This document shows, in pieces, positions 32,897 to 46,502 of a stretch of DNA of 64,000 nt. Within the stretch, counting starts at the first letter, position 1; every line of letters begins with the position of its first letter. This DNA is from Haematobia irritans (lineage: Eukaryota > Arthropoda > Insecta > Diptera > Muscidae), in the NCBI RefSeq assembly GCF_050003625.1, contig NC_134398.1, forward strand, positions 84,383,983-84,447,982. Reading direction: 5' to 3'. The notes beneath the pieces were generated by a model. The model searched no databases and was not told the origin of the DNA. It saw nothing but the letters and a program-made list of their open reading frames with translations. The position numbers were made by a program, and so were the translations under genes.

Positions 32897-33185
32897 CATT
32901 CGTACTATTAACGAACATATTTCATTACTAGGACGAAAATACCAATTTTAAATTTATTTTTTAAAGTTATATTAACGATCACATTCGTTTTATAAATGAA
33001 GTTTTCGATTCCAGTTTGGGAGTATATAAAAGGGCTGTGTTTTACGGATTACAATTTTCCAAAAGTTTCTCTCTATGTGCAAATGATTATAATAATTCAT
33101 TAATATAACGAAAACACAAAATTGTCTTTTTACGATTGATTTCATTGTATTAATTCATATGACTATGTGAAATCAAACTGGCAAT
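32897..33185 (+). mobile_element. Y-family element, partial
   Basis: ATTCGTACTATTAACGAACA, GTATATAAAAGGGCTGTGTTT and TTCATTAATATAACGAAAAC follow the same order as the inverted Y copy at 41101-41540. Termini not clear. Confidence 0.6.
33023..33032 (+). promoter_or_regulatory. TATA box-like site in Y element
   Basis: TATATAAAAG, in a context (GGGAGTATATAAAAGGGCTG) conserved in all Y copies. It is a plausible pol II core promoter; the transcript is unknown. Confidence 0.4.
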
Positions 33186-34125
33186 AGTACGCCTATAAAA
33201 TTTGGCACACAGTTTGCCTTTGTATATTTTAATATTTGACTCCGACCGATATTAACATTTTCTTACACTTTTTCTATAAGGAAAAAGCATTCGTAAATAC
33301 AAAAATTGTAAAACAAGTATGGAATAAAAGGTTCTAAAAAACCTATACTATGCTAATTATTTTTTTTGTCAAAAACAAAGTATTTTACGAAGGCTCACGA
33401 CGTTTTTGACGTATGGTAAAATACGTCGTAAATGTATGTCAAATAACTTACACTTTACGACAGACCATCAGCCGGTCATTAGATTTTTATAATCTCTAAA
33501 ATTTGCCCTTCAGTCCAAATTTCGATATAGCCGTATACAAATTTACCAAAATTTTTGATTTTTTCCGCCATTATACTTGAACATTTTTTTGTGATGTACT
33601 CAAATGTTGCCCCATAGAATCCACAACTTGCGAAATAACAGAATCGAATGTTACATTTTTCTTAAGGTATTAAGAGTTATAACAAGCAAGGCTCGCAGAA
33701 ATATGATTAAAATTGTGGATTTGGCTTCTGAAACAAATAAATATATATTTCTCACTTCCTCATAGTTTATTTAATTTTCAGCACGAACCACACAGTTTTT
33801 AAACAAACACCTATCCACTGGGCCTTGTGGCGCATATTGTCATCAACCCACAATACAATTAACGTTATATATCAGCGCACAAGTTCTACCAGTTCTATTT
33901 ATAGACCAAATTGTTAGAAACACACAAGCCGATGTAAAGAAACTTTACTTAAAGAAAGCAAACCCCCCTTAGACGGCCCTTTCTTAAACACGATTTACCA
34001 AATACAACTTTTGGAAATGGAAATAATATTTACATATATTCCAAAAATGTTCGCAAGATTTTAAAAGAATTATATACTACTATATTCAATTTGTAATACG
34101 AAAGCTTCAAATATGTTTTATTTAA
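33186..34125. other. Mostly unassigned; worn tRNA-like piece
   Basis: 33779-33831 (minus) keeps CCACTGGGCCTTGTGGC and GAACCACACAGTTTTTAAAC, a decayed N-type tRNA-like module. TTTACGACG/CGTCGTAAA words lie at 33386-33470. No coding evidence. Confidence 0.35.
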
Positions 34126-34133
34126 GACATAAA

Positions 34134-34513
34134 CAAAGACCATAGAAAAAGAAGATGTGAATTGGTCAGAAACCAGAGATTAGCCCCATACTTGTAGGAA
34201 AGGCGCTGCGAACTTACTGGTTTGATGCAGACAATTTTTATTTTGTTATTTTCTCAAAAGTTCCCGCAAATTTCTGTGTCGATTGCACTAAATTATTAAT
34301 TAAATATTTCATGAAGTGTTTTTGTTCTTTTAAAAGTTAAAAAAAAAATTGCTAAAATAAGTGAATTAGGTTTTGTTACGAATGCAAAATGAAAAGAGAA
34401 ACCGAAAAAAAGTTGCAACTTCTCATCGAACATGTATGGGACTAATCTCTGGTTTCTCGAGAAAAAGAAATAACAATATGCCCAACTCACATCTTCCTTT
34501 TCTACCGTCTTTG
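34134..34513. mobile_element. hAT-like MITE, 8-bp duplication (380 bp)
   Basis: Ends CAAAGACCATAGAAAAAG and, inverted, CAAAGACGGTAGAAAAGG, continuing to GAAGATGTGA. An exact 8-bp duplication GACATAAA lies at 34126-34133 and 34514-34521. An inner AACCAGAGATTAGcCCCATAC inverted pair makes a second hairpin. Confidence 0.85.
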
Positions 34514-34521
34514 GACATAAA

Positions 34522-34990
34522 CTTTCGACTTTGATTTTGGAATTAAAAGATTTTTTATTTTAAAAATACAAATTTTGTAAAAATATTTTTTGTTTAGTGA
34601 TTAAGGTTTGAATATTATTTTGAGTGTGAAGATCAAATTTCGTCAATGGAAAGTAGAATTTCATTTTTTAATGAAAAGTTTGTTTATAGCTGTAAAATAA
34701 TAATAAATTTATTTTTAATTCTTTTTACGAAGGGAATGAGGCATGGAATATACATTCATTAAAACATTTAATTCTGGAATATATTCAAGCACATTATTAG
34801 AGACATTTGTGCGTCTCAAACATTTTTTTACAACATCAACGAAACTTCTTCATAATATCAAAGAAAAAGTTAAATCTTCGTTAAATATATGAAAATTAAT
34901 GAAAAGTTCATTAGTTTAATTAAATATTTACAAAGAGTAGTTAATGAAGAATGTATTGTAAAAATAACTAAGTGAATTCTTTCGGTGTAC
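34522..34990. mobile_element. P-like fragment
   Basis: GAATGAGGCATGGAATaTAC and ATTCTTTCGGTG|TA at the right edge resemble P ends and interior. The left end is not found. Confidence 0.4.
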
Positions 34991-35459
34991 ACGCATCTTT
35001 TTAGCGCCTTCTTTCTTAGCCCGAAATTATAGTGTCATTCAAAAACGTTTGCTTATTTATAATTCCGTCAGGGATCCTACAGTGCAGTTGTTTATTTTTT
35101 GCAAACAATTTCGTAAATGTTACACTTTTGATTCGAATCGAAATGACCATAAGATTTCAGGGTGAGAAAAATTTGATAAAAGATCGGAGCAAGCAAAAGC
35201 TTGTTATCGGTAAATTTTTTGAGGCAAAAATAAAGTATAATACTAATTTTACTTTGAAGGATCCTAACAGATCCAATACCCAGTCTTTTCGTTATTTTGT
35301 ATGAAAAAATCCCATTAGACATTTTATGGATTCCTCATATTTTTATTTTTTTTTACTTTTCTTTTTCTGAATATTTTGACTTACACGCTCGGTTGCAACC
35401 TTGGTAGAATTCTACGAAAAATGGTAGATGTTTGGCATATTGGTAGAATTCTTGATGCT
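34991..35459. other. Unassigned, with N-related piece
   Basis: 35285-35395 (TTTTCGTTATTTTGTATGAA ... GAATATTTTGACTTAC) matches N sequence at 14235-14270. The 90-aa frame at 35032 has no recognisable domain and is probably chance. Confidence 0.35.
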
Positions 35460-35472
35460 TTGGTAGATTTTG

Positions 35473-35780
35473 GGAGCCACCGTGGTGCAATGGTTAGCAT
35501 GCCCGCCTTGCATGCACAAAGTCGTGGGTTCGATTCCTGCTTCGACCGAACATCAAAAAGTTTTTCAGCGGTGGATTATCCCACCTCAGTAATGCTGGTG
35601 ACATTTCTGAGGGTTTCAAAGCTTCTCTAAGTGGTTTCACTGCAATGTGGAACGCCGTTCGGAGCTTATCATGGAATCGGGCAGCACTCAGTGATAAGAG
35701 AGAAGTTCACCAATGTGGTACCACAATGGATTGAATAGTCTAAGTGAGCTTGATACATCGGGCTGCCACCTAACCTAACC
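35473..35780 (+). mobile_element. tRNA-derived SINE, complete
   Basis: The head 35476-35547 has box A TGGTGCAATGG and perfect box B GGTTCGATTCC, with TTGCATG at the anticodon loop. The body has CAAAAAGTTTTTCAGCGGTG, GCACTCAGTGATAAGAGAG and GTGGTACCACAATGG. The tail is CACCTAACCTAACC. A 13-bp duplication TTGGTAGATTTTG lies at 35460-35472 and 35781-35793, the signature of LINE-driven insertion. About 305 bp. Relatives are at 19695 and 55939. Confidence 0.9.
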
Positions 35781-35793
35781 TTGGTAGATTTTG

Positions 35794-36044
35794 CAAAATA
35801 TTCCTTTCCAACTAACGGCCATTTTCATGTATCTCAGTTAGACTTTAACTCCCAGTTAACAGAAAGTAAAATCGAAATATCTTCTCTCCGGTTAACTTTA
35901 ACAGAAAAATTTTTAGCAGTTAAGTTCCTAACTGGCGTATGGAATATATAGGCAAGATGACAAGCATGTCCATAGTACGGTTTAAAAGTTCGTTAGCTAA
36001 CGTAGCACTAACGGAGCTTCCAGAAAATGGGGGTAAGAGGTACT
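35794..36044. other. Possible MITE, ACGGCCATTTTC
   Basis: AACGGCCATTTTCATG at 35814 and CCAGAAAATGGGGG at 36020 may be worn inverted ends; inner AGTTAAC/GTTAACT words are present. Not firm. Confidence 0.35.
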
Positions 36045-36275
36045 TCACAAATTTCCTCTAGAAATAAATTTTTGACAAAATTTTTTCTAGAAATAAAATT
36101 TGGACAAAATTTCCTCTGGAAATAAAATTTGGACAAAATTTTCTATAGAAATAAAATTTTGACAAAATTTTCTGTAGAAATAAAATGTTGACAAAATTTT
36201 CTATAAAATTATAAAATAAAATTATGACAACATTTTCGATAGAAATAAAATTTTGACTAAATTTTTTAGAAATAT
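36045..36275 (+). repeat. 29-bp minisatellite, second locus
   Basis: About seven copies of GAAATAAAATTTTGACAAAA-type units, the same as inside B1 but with no B element around it. Confidence 0.8.
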
Positions 36276-36710
36276 ATAAATTTTCTATCTACCATACTAT
36301 CAAAGTTTTCCTTTTGCTCAACGGATATTTAAACACTCAAATATATTGTCGCTATTATTAGAATAAAATAATAAAACACTTCTTTTGAAGAAACATGTTT
36401 TTCCATTATACCCACAACAATTTGATCAAACTCTGTAAAATAAGATTTTTTATTTGTCAACGGTGAAAAATTAAAAACAAAACAAATTTGTCAGTATTTC
36501 TCCAAGTTTTGTGGTGTTGTGATCGTTTTTCTTTAATAAGTCGTTGAGTTTCATTATGGTAAGAACGCCAATTACTACTTATATAAAAAATTAGTAGAAT
36601 TATCATTTTTTAGTAAAAATATCATTTTGATTTTTTTTAGATTCCATTCAAGTGACCGACGCAAAGCAGTCCAACATTAGAAAAAGGGCCGCTTTAAAAT
36701 GATTTATGTG
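36276..36710. other. Unassigned AT-rich sequence
   Basis: No repeat termini or coding signal recognised. Confidence 0.4.
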
Positions 36711-36936
36711 CACTAATAGAAAAAATTTCGTTAAATTAACGAAATGTTTCGTTAAAAGACAGCCAATGAAACAAATTCGTTAATACAACGAAATTTTTCG
36801 TTATTATAAAGAATTTTCTGTCAATCAGCGTAATGTTTCGTACTATTAACGAATATTTTCATTGTATTAATTAAAATGTTTCGTTATATCAAAGAAAATT
36901 TTTCGTTGGCTGACTTTTAATGAAATTTTCTTTGTG
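36711..36936 (+). mobile_element. K-family MITE
   Basis: CACTAATAGAAAAAATTTCG to TTTTAATGAAATTTTCTTTGTG with CGTTAATACAACGAA words. The flanks are TG/GA rather than TA. Confidence 0.8.
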
Positions 36937-38420
36937 GAACTCCTCGAAGAATATATTTTAAAATGTGTGAAATTAATTATTAATTTAAGTTAAATTTTTT
37001 GTATTATTTTTTTTATTACATAAATAAAAGCTTTTTTAAAAACATATTATTTTTCTGAGCGTTTGAAGTTACATACATTTGACCATATCTGATTAGAATG
37101 TAATCGTTTAGGAACCATTGTTCAATGGTTTCTTTCTACTACCACAACTCAAATAACTAAATAACTACCCAGCGGAGTAAATCGAGAGCACTTTTGATTT
37201 AAAGCATTCACGGAGCCTTTATTTTAGAGGCAATACACATACGATAATCCCTTTTTTAAGACCTCTTCCTTCTTTATAAAAAAAAGTTGATACTCACTCT
37301 TCATTCATAGCTTAAACCAGACCATAAAAAAGGTCTTTGTTTGCCAAGATCGCTATATCTTTTCTCATAGCATACTTGTCGAGGCCTTTGGAAATGGCTT
37401 ATTTAGGACATGAGTTTGAAGACAAATTTTTAAAGAACTGTCAATAGGCCTTGTTTGGTATTGTGAATTACAATGTGTTCTTGCAACGAGCAAAATAAAA
37501 CGAGGCAAAATAAATTTAAAAATAAATTGTTAAAAATCAACTCATATTCTCGTAGCATACTCCTATAATTTATACGTTTTTCGACGAGTCACAAAAAATG
37601 TAACGGCTTAAAAAAACAGCTCATGTTCTCATATGCACACTTCTTTAAACTAAGGGACCTTTGATAAGCCCTTATGCCGTAAGTTAATAAGTAACCGTTA
37701 GTTAAAAATTAAAATAATTTTGCAGAATTTGAAACAACACGTGTTTTTTCATTCAGGTTTTCTTATTTATATATGAAATTTGGAATAGGACCTATATAAG
37801 TTGTGTAAACAAGGCTTTTTAAACAGCCTTCATAAAAAAGGCAATAAATTGGCATTATTGTAAAATCCTATTAAGAGGCGTTTCTTTATATATGCTTCAT
37901 AAAGCCTTTTGATGTATACATTATAAAAGGCCTTATTTTTATCACATATTATAAAGAACTTATTTGAGGCAACTCCTAAAAGGCCGTAAAATAATGAGCT
38001 TATATTAGCCCTTATGTTGTAAGTTGAAGGACAAGGACTCCGACCCTTGGTCGGCAATGACACCCTGAATATTCTAGTTAAAAGAACATGGTCACAACCT
38101 AAAATGTTTTGATCTTTATGAAAATCGTTGGAAAAAGGACGCCACTTGAGAAAAGAAAACACAAAATTAACTTTATTTATTTGTTTTTATTTATTTATTA
38201 ACTAATTAATTGTTTATTTGTATTTATAAGGCCGTTCAAGCAAACATCATATATTTTTACACACTCTATTTTATTTCAATTTCAACAATAAGTAATCATT
38301 CCATATTTATTTCGTGCCCATCAAATGTACAAACGCAAACATCATGTAACTGCAAATAAAAATAAATGATACCATATAGCAAAATGCAGAACAAAAAACA
38401 TGTACATTTTTTCAATTACA
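36937..38420. other. Unassigned sequence
   Basis: AAGCCCTTATGccGTAAGTT occurs at about 37664 and again at 38007, and AAGGCC words recur at 37810-37985, hinting at worn repeats. A GGACTCCGACCCTTGGTCGG block lies at 38035-38055. The 110-aa minus frame is not supported. Confidence 0.35.
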
Positions 38421-38748
38421 TACGCAAAAACAAAACTTTTGGAAAACGTGTACCGAAAACGTTTTTCTTTTGTTAGAGTTTTTTGAATTGCTTCGAAAAT
38501 TTTAAACTTTTATCACCAAAAAAATTCGTTTGTTACAAAATTTTTATTTTTTCAATAAAAAAAGTTATTTTTGAAACAACAACACAGTCCATTTCGTTTA
38601 TATCAAACACTGTTCTTTTATGACTTTAGGTCTTTAATAAGACACATTTTACAGTTCAAAATTTAATATACTACAATGTAATGTTGAACATTTTTTGGAA
38701 TCTTCCGAACATATCTGTAATATATGTAAAAAAAAACAAAAAAACTTT

Positions 38749-38820
38749 GGTCAAAGCAGGGATCGAACCCACGACCCTTGGCATGCAAGTCGGACGTAGC
38801 AACCACTGCTCTACGGTGCC
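38749..38820 (-). repeat. tRNA-like module (minus) in Q copy 2
   Basis: On the minus strand: box A-like TAGAGCAGTGGTTGC, box B GGTTCGATCCC, loop TTGCATG. Same head type as the SINEs. Confidence 0.75.
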
Positions 38821-38934
38821 AAACTAAATGTTTGTTTCTGTTAAATAAACTTTGTTTATTCGGTTCGTGGGCGCCGCAAGCTATGCTATATAAATATAAT
38901 TTATATGGATATTTATCTATTGATGACCATAACA

Positions 38935-39006
38935 GGTACATAGCTCAGTAGTTAGTGTGTTGGCTTACAAAGTGCATGCTCCGCGGTTCGATTCTCCGTC
39001 CAGGCG
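38935..39006 (+). repeat. tRNA-like module (plus) in Q copy 2
   Basis: Box A TAGCTCAGTAG, box B GGTTCGATTCT, loop CTTACAA. Confidence 0.75.
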
Positions 39007-39355
39007 AAAGGTAAAAAAATTTTAAAAATTTATAAAATCGTATAATTTCTTCTACATTGTTGGTATTACAGGAAAATGTGTTAAGAACAAAAAACCTCGT
39101 GGATGTGAGAAAGATGTGAGGGAAAATGCAATTAGCAAGAAAACAATGTTTTTTTTTTGAGTTTGTCTTTATGAAATTGTTTTTACATCTGGAAAAGAAT
39201 AAACGTTTATCACAAAAAGTATATACTTTTCTCCCAAATACACTTCCACAGCGAAAAGCAAATGAGAAACGAACTTTGTTTGTTTAAAATTTCGTTTGGG
39301 AGGAAAGAATTATTTTTTTGCGTGCACTTTCCTTTTTTGTCTTCACATAAAACCA

Positions 39356-39604
39356 CACGCAGAGAAGGAATATGATCACCTCAAACATGTTTCAAGGGCA
39401 AAAAGTTATTTTTGTATGGTGGCCATGTATCATGTTTGTCACTAAAATGTTATTTTCTCGTCAAATATAACCTGCTTGCCGAAATCAAATACATGTTTTC
39501 CGAGAAAATAACATGGTTGCGAACACCATGTTACATGGTCACAACCCAAAAATAACATTTTGCTCTTAAACATGTTTGAGGTGATCATATTCCTTCTCTG
39601 CGTG
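39356..39604. mobile_element. Foldback-like MITE with about 45-bp inverted ends
   Basis: CACGCAGAGAAGGAATATGA ... TCACCTCAAACATGTTT is mirrored at the right end with one or two changes; 249 bp. The middle also folds (AACATGTTATTTTCTCG-like words). Confidence 0.8.
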
Positions 39605-39672
39605 TTCAAGTGTGGTTCATTGTTGGGTTTAATCAACTGCCTGAATTTATTCTGATAATTGGTTGATAGTTT
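39605..39672 (-). repeat. T repeat fragment
   Basis: GTGGTTCATTGTTGGGTTTA and ATTCTGATAATTGGTTGATA match T inverted. It joins directly to C units at 39673. Confidence 0.7.
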
Positions 39673-40617
39673 TGGCCTCTGTGGTCATATGAGTGTAAAT
39701 CGGGCGTATGCTATATATGGGAGATATATCTAAATCTGAACCGATTTCAACCAAATTTGGCACGTATAGCAACAATGCTAATTCTACTCCCTGTGCAAAA
39801 TTTCAACAAAATCGGAGTTAAAAATTGGCCTCTGTGGTCATATGAGTGTAAATCGGGCGAAAGCTATATATTGGACCTATATCTAAATCTGAACCGATTT
39901 CAACCAAATTTGGCACGCATAGCTACAATGCTAATTCTACTCCCTGTGCAAAATTTCAACTAAATCGGAGCAAAAAATTGGCCTCTGTGGTCATATGAGT
40001 GTAAATCGGGCGAAAGCTATATATGGGAGCTATATCTAAATCTGAACCGATTTCAACCAAATTAGGCACGCATTGCTACAATGCTAATTCTACTCCCTGT
40101 GCAAAATTTCAACGAAATTGGGGTAAAACTCTGGCTTCTGGGACCGTATTAGTCCATATCGGGCGAAAGATATATTTGGGAGCTATATCTAAATCTGAAT
40201 AGATTTCAATAAAATTTGGCACACTTGACTATAGTACTAATTGTTCTTCTTGTGCAAAATTTTAAGCAAATTAGGGAAAAACTCTGGCTTCTGGGGCCAT
40301 ATAAGTCCATATCGGGCGAAATATATATATGGGAGCTATATCTAAATCTGAACCAATTTCTTCCAAAATCAATAGGGATCTATTCTGAGCTAAAACACAT
40401 ACTTGTGCCAAATTTGAAGTCGTTTGGACTAAAACTGCGACCTAGACTTTGATTACAAAAATGTGTTCACGGACAGACGGACATGGCTATATCGACTCTG
40501 GAGCCCATCCTGAGCATTTTTGCCAAAGACACCATGTGTCTATCTCGTCTCCTTCTGGGTGTTGCAAACATATGCACTAACTTTTAATACCCTGTTCCAC
40601 AGTGGAGAAGGGTATAA
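39673..40617 (+). mobile_element. C-family element, 5'-truncated
   Basis: Four to five units with GGCCTCTGTGGTCATATGAG, TATATGGGAGCTATATCTAA and CCCTGTGCAAAATTTCAAC, then ACGGACATGGCTATATCGAC, ACCCTGTTCCACAGTGGAG and AAGGGTATAAAAA. The short frames within are unit translations. Confidence 0.75.
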
Positions 40618-40778
40618 AAACCTGAATATTATAAATAACCAAAACTTGTTCTACCGAGTTGGTTATGTTAGCCACCAAACAAAAGAAATAATTGGCACAT
40701 GCCTCATATAATTAAGTGACCCTCCTATAATCAATTAATAGTTGTACTCGTAATTTTAACCAATCATTTCTCTGGGTG

Positions 40779-41100
40779 TATGAGCAACAAAAACTGCTGG
40801 GACGACAATGACCTTCATTGCATATTAGATGAATATATCGAAGTATTTGGATCCCGTCCATAATGATGCATTTACTTGCTTTACTAATGACAAAGCAAAT
40901 ACAAGGTGATTCTTTGGGGGGAGTACTACTCGTTAATATATAACGGATACATTCACCTTTCTACCCCGCGAATTGGGATTCAAGGACAACTGATAAGTGG
41001 AACATTTGTAAACGTACACATTTACATACTCTAATTCCGTATTATACCAAGTAGGAAGATATTAATTTTGATATTAGAGTAAACTTATTCCAAATGCGTA
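40779..41100. other. Unique block inside palindrome arm
   Basis: No repeat termini. ATG at 40780 opens M-S-N-K-N-C-W-D-D-N-D-L-H-C...E-Y-I-E-V-F (27 codons), with more gene-like composition than its surroundings but too short to call. Present in both arms. Confidence 0.35.
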
Positions 41101-41540
41101 CACTGGTAGAAAAATGCTTCGTACTATTAACGAACGGACTTCGTTGATTATTTTTCATTAATATAACGAAATTTTTCGTTTTAAGAACGAATGTGATCGT
41201 TAATACAATGAAATCAATCATTAAAAGACAATTTTGAGTTTTGGTTTTTCGTTATATTAATGAAATACGTTTCGTTAATATTACGAATATTAACTTAGTA
41301 TTTTTTCGAGAATTAGAATAAACAATTTAGAACTTTTTTAAAGAGTAACTTTTGTAAACGTTTAGCCTTTAAACACAGTCCTTTTATATACTCCGAAACT
41401 GGAATTGAAAATTTCAATTATAAAACGAAAGCGATCGTTAATATAATGATATGGGCCGTTAAAAAAATAAATTTAAAATTGGTATGTTTCGTCATATTAA
41501 TGAAATATGTTCGTTAATAATACGAACGGGAATTTGAGTA
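41101..41540 (-). mobile_element. Y-family element (left arm)
   Basis: Starts CACTGGTAGAAAAATGCTTC after TA. It is rich in CGTTAATATAACGAAA words around a single-copy centre with a TATA box. The mirror copy is at 46063-46502. Confidence 0.65.
41381..41390 (-). promoter_or_regulatory. TATA box-like site in Y (left arm)
   Basis: TATATAAAAG on the minus strand within CGGAGTATATAAAAGGACTG. Confidence 0.4.
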
Positions 41541-41679
41541 TTTCTGCTTCTCCATACTGCTCCTCCATACCAAAGATAATAAAAGAGGAAGATGGGAGAT
41601 TGGCTACTGAGCACATCAAAACATTTACCACATTAGTTTAATACTCGAACCAAACGCGTATACGACAAGTATTGACATA

Positions 41680-41896
41680 CACACAAAGAAAATTTCATTA
41701 AAAGTCAGCCAACGAAAAATGTTCATTGATATAATGAAACATTTTCATTAATACAATGAAAATATTCGTTAAAAGTACGAAACGTTATAAAAATTCGTTA
41801 TATTAATGAAAAAAATCGTTGTATTAACGAATTTGTTTCATTGGCTGACTTTTAACGACACATTTCGTTAATATAACGAAACTTTTTCTATTAGTG
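41680..41896 (-). mobile_element. K-family MITE (left arm)
   Basis: CACACAAAGAAAATTTCATT to CGAAACTTTTTCTATTAGTG, TA on both sides, 217 bp. Mirror at 45707-45923. Confidence 0.85.
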
Positions 41897-42206
41897 TAGC
41901 ATTAAAATGAAAATAAAAAGAAATTATGACACGAAATAAATTTCCATAAAGGGGAAAATGTAATTTTTTTGTTGTTGCCTAAAATTTAACATTGTTTCAA
42001 ATTAAATTTTGCATTTAAAAAATAAAAACGAAAAACAACTAAAAGATTACAAACATATATTAAACTAATCTGGTAAATGCAACATTTGATATGACGCAAG
42101 CCAATCTCCCATCTTCCTCTTTTATTATCTTTGCTCCATACTTCTCCATACATAAGCCTTTTTAAAGATAGCGGCCGCGCAATGAATTAAGGAGTGCTTT
42201 GGTCTT

Positions 42207-43928
<1,722 letters not shown>

Positions 43929-44378
43929 CGCCCGATATGGAATTATATGACCCCAGAAGCCAGAATTTTACCCTAATTTGCTTAAAATTTTGCACAAGAA
44001 GAACAATTAGTACTATAGTCAAGTGTGCCAAATTTTATTGAAATCGGTTCAGATTTAGATATAGCTCCCATATATCTTTCGCCTGATATGGACTAATACG
44101 GTCCCAGAAGCCAGAGTTTTACCCCAATTTGGTTGAAATTTTGCACTATGAGTACAATTAGTAGTTTAGTTAAGTGTGCCAAATTGTATCGAAATCGGTT
44201 CAGATTTAGATATAGCTCCCATATATATCATTCGCCCGATTTACACTCATATGACCACAGTGGCCAATCTTTTACTCCGATTTAATTGAAATTTTGCACA
44301 GGGAGTAGAATTAGCATTGTAGCTATGCGTGCTAAATTTGGTTTAAATCGGTTCAGATTTAGATATAGCTCCCATATA

Positions 44379-44948
44379 GGGTAAGTGCAGCAAATGTGGT
44401 ATACCCATTTGTTTTTCGAAAGCCAATTCTTTTGTTTTTCTTCGACGAGGCTAAGATTTTACCACATTCATTTTACTAGTGTTAGCCATCCACGCAACTA
44501 TGAGCGAAAAATTAGAAACCCATAATTTCGGATATATGTGCGAATTTATTAAAAAACTCATTAAGCACGGATTCATAAAATGTGCAGGTAATGTGGTACA
44601 CCATAATGTAGATTTTTTTGTAAAACAAAATAAATGCAATTGCATACATTTTATGCTTATTTAGTACTCTTCAGTTATTTACATTCGAAAATTAATAAAT
44701 TTAAAATATATCTTTACACAAAACGAAATGATTAAGAACCACCAAAAAAAACCTTCGAGCACGGGTAAATGTGAATTCTTTCAACTGGCACAAAGAAAGA
44801 GTTGCAAAAATCAAATTGATCTTTGATAGCTTCATTTTCTGACAGCCACAATCTATTCAGCTTGGTTTAGTTCTTCGTATGTTGTTAGATAGAGAAAAAA
44901 GCTACTATACCACATTACCAGCCTATACCACATTTGCTGCACTTACCC
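44379..44948. mobile_element. J MITE (right arm)
   Basis: Mirror copy of 42653-43222, TA on both sides. Confidence 0.85.
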
Positions 44949-45706
44949 TATGTTTTTCTGATTTCAAAAAAAAAATGGTCAAAATACCAACATTTTCATT
45001 GTAAAATCGCCACTTCTTAGTCGAAAAGTTGTAAAAATGACTCTAATTTTTCTAAACTTCTAAAACATATATATCGAGCGATAAATCATAAATAAACTTT
45101 TTCGAAGATTCCTTAAAATTGCTTCAGATTTAAACGTTTCCCATATTTTTTTACTAACATTGTGTTCCACCCTAGTGCATTAGCCGACTTAAATTTTGAG
45201 TCTATAGATTTTGTAGAAGTCTATCAAATTCTGTCCAGATCGAGTGATATTTAAATGTATGTATTTGGGACAAACCTTTATATATAGACCCCAACACATT
45301 TGACGGATGTGATATGGTATCAAAAATTTAGATCTTCAAAGTGGTGCATAATATAGACGGCCCCGCCCGACTTTAGACTTTCCTTACTTGTTGCTAAGAC
45401 CAAAGCACTCCTTAATTCATTGCGCGGCCGCTATCTTTAAAAAGGCTTATGTATGGAGAAGTATGGAGCAAAGATAATAAAAGAGGAAGATGGGAGATTG
45501 GCTTGCGTCATATCAAATGTTGCATTTACCAGATTAGTTTAATATATGTTTGTAATCTTTTAGTTGTTTTTCGTTTTTATTTTTTAAATGCAAAATTTAA
45601 TTTGAAACAATGTTAAATTTTAGGCAACAACAAAAAAATTACATTTTCCCCTTTATGGAAATTTATTTCGTGCTCTTAATTTCTTTTTATTTTCATTTTA
45701 ATGCTA

Positions 45707-45923
45707 CACTAATAGAAAAAGTTTCGTTATATTAACGAAATGTGTCGTTAAAAGTCAGCCAATGAAACAAATTCGTTAATACAACGATTTTTTTCATTAA
45801 TATAACGAATTTTTATAACGTTTCGTACTTTTAACGAATATTTTCATTGTATTAATGAAAATGTTTCATTATATCAATGAACATTTTTCGTTGGCTGACT
45901 TTTAATGAAATTTTCTTTGTGTG
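45707..45923 (+). mobile_element. K-family MITE (right arm)
   Basis: Mirror copy of 41680-41896; CACTAATAGAAAAAGTTTCG at the left, TA on both sides. Confidence 0.85.
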
Positions 45924-46062
45924 TATGTCAATACTTGTCGTATACGCGTTTGGTTCGAGTATTAAACTAATGTGGTAAATGTTTTGATGTGCTCAGTAGC
46001 CAATCTCCCATCTTCCTCTTTTATTATCTTTGGTATGGAGGAGCAGTATGGAGAAGCAGAAA

Positions 46063-46502
46063 TACTCAAATTCCCGTTCGTATTATTAACGAACATATTT
46101 CATTAATATGACGAAACATACCAATTTTAAATTTATTTTTTTAACGGCCCATATCATTATATTAACGATCGCTTTCGTTTTATAATTGAAATTTTCAATT
46201 CCAGTTTCGGAGTATATAAAAGGACTGTGTTTAAAGGCTAAACGTTTACAAAAGTTACTCTTTAAAAAAGTTCTAAATTTTTTATTCTAATTCTCGAAAA
46301 AATACTAAGTTAATATTCGTAATATTAACGAAACGTATTTCATTAATATAACGAAAAACCAAAACTCAAAATTGTCTTTTAATGATTGATTTCATTGTAT
46401 TAACGATCACATTCGTTCTTAAAACGAAAAATTTCGTTATATTAACGAAAAATAATCAACGAAGTCCGTTCGTTAATAGTACGAAGCATTTTTCTACCAG
46501 TG
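46063..46502 (+). mobile_element. Y-family element (right arm)
   Basis: Mirror of 41101-41540. TATATAAAAG lies at 46213-46222. Confidence 0.65.

Larger units (their letters stand above)
38421..39324 (+). mobile_element. Q-family element, copy 2
   Basis: Left end TACGCAAAAACAAAACTTTT (first base changed from C), right end inverted CACGCAAAAAAATAATTC, CA on both sides. It follows Q1 (58367-59276) throughout, including both tRNA-like modules. Confidence 0.8.

Noticed and set aside
35032..35304. 90-aa plus-strand frame
   Set aside because: Opposed by an equal-length minus frame; its right end runs into N-derived sequence; no recognisable domain.
37830..38162. 110-aa minus-strand frame
   Set aside because: No domain, phenylalanine/lysine-rich shadow composition, and overlap with worn repeats.
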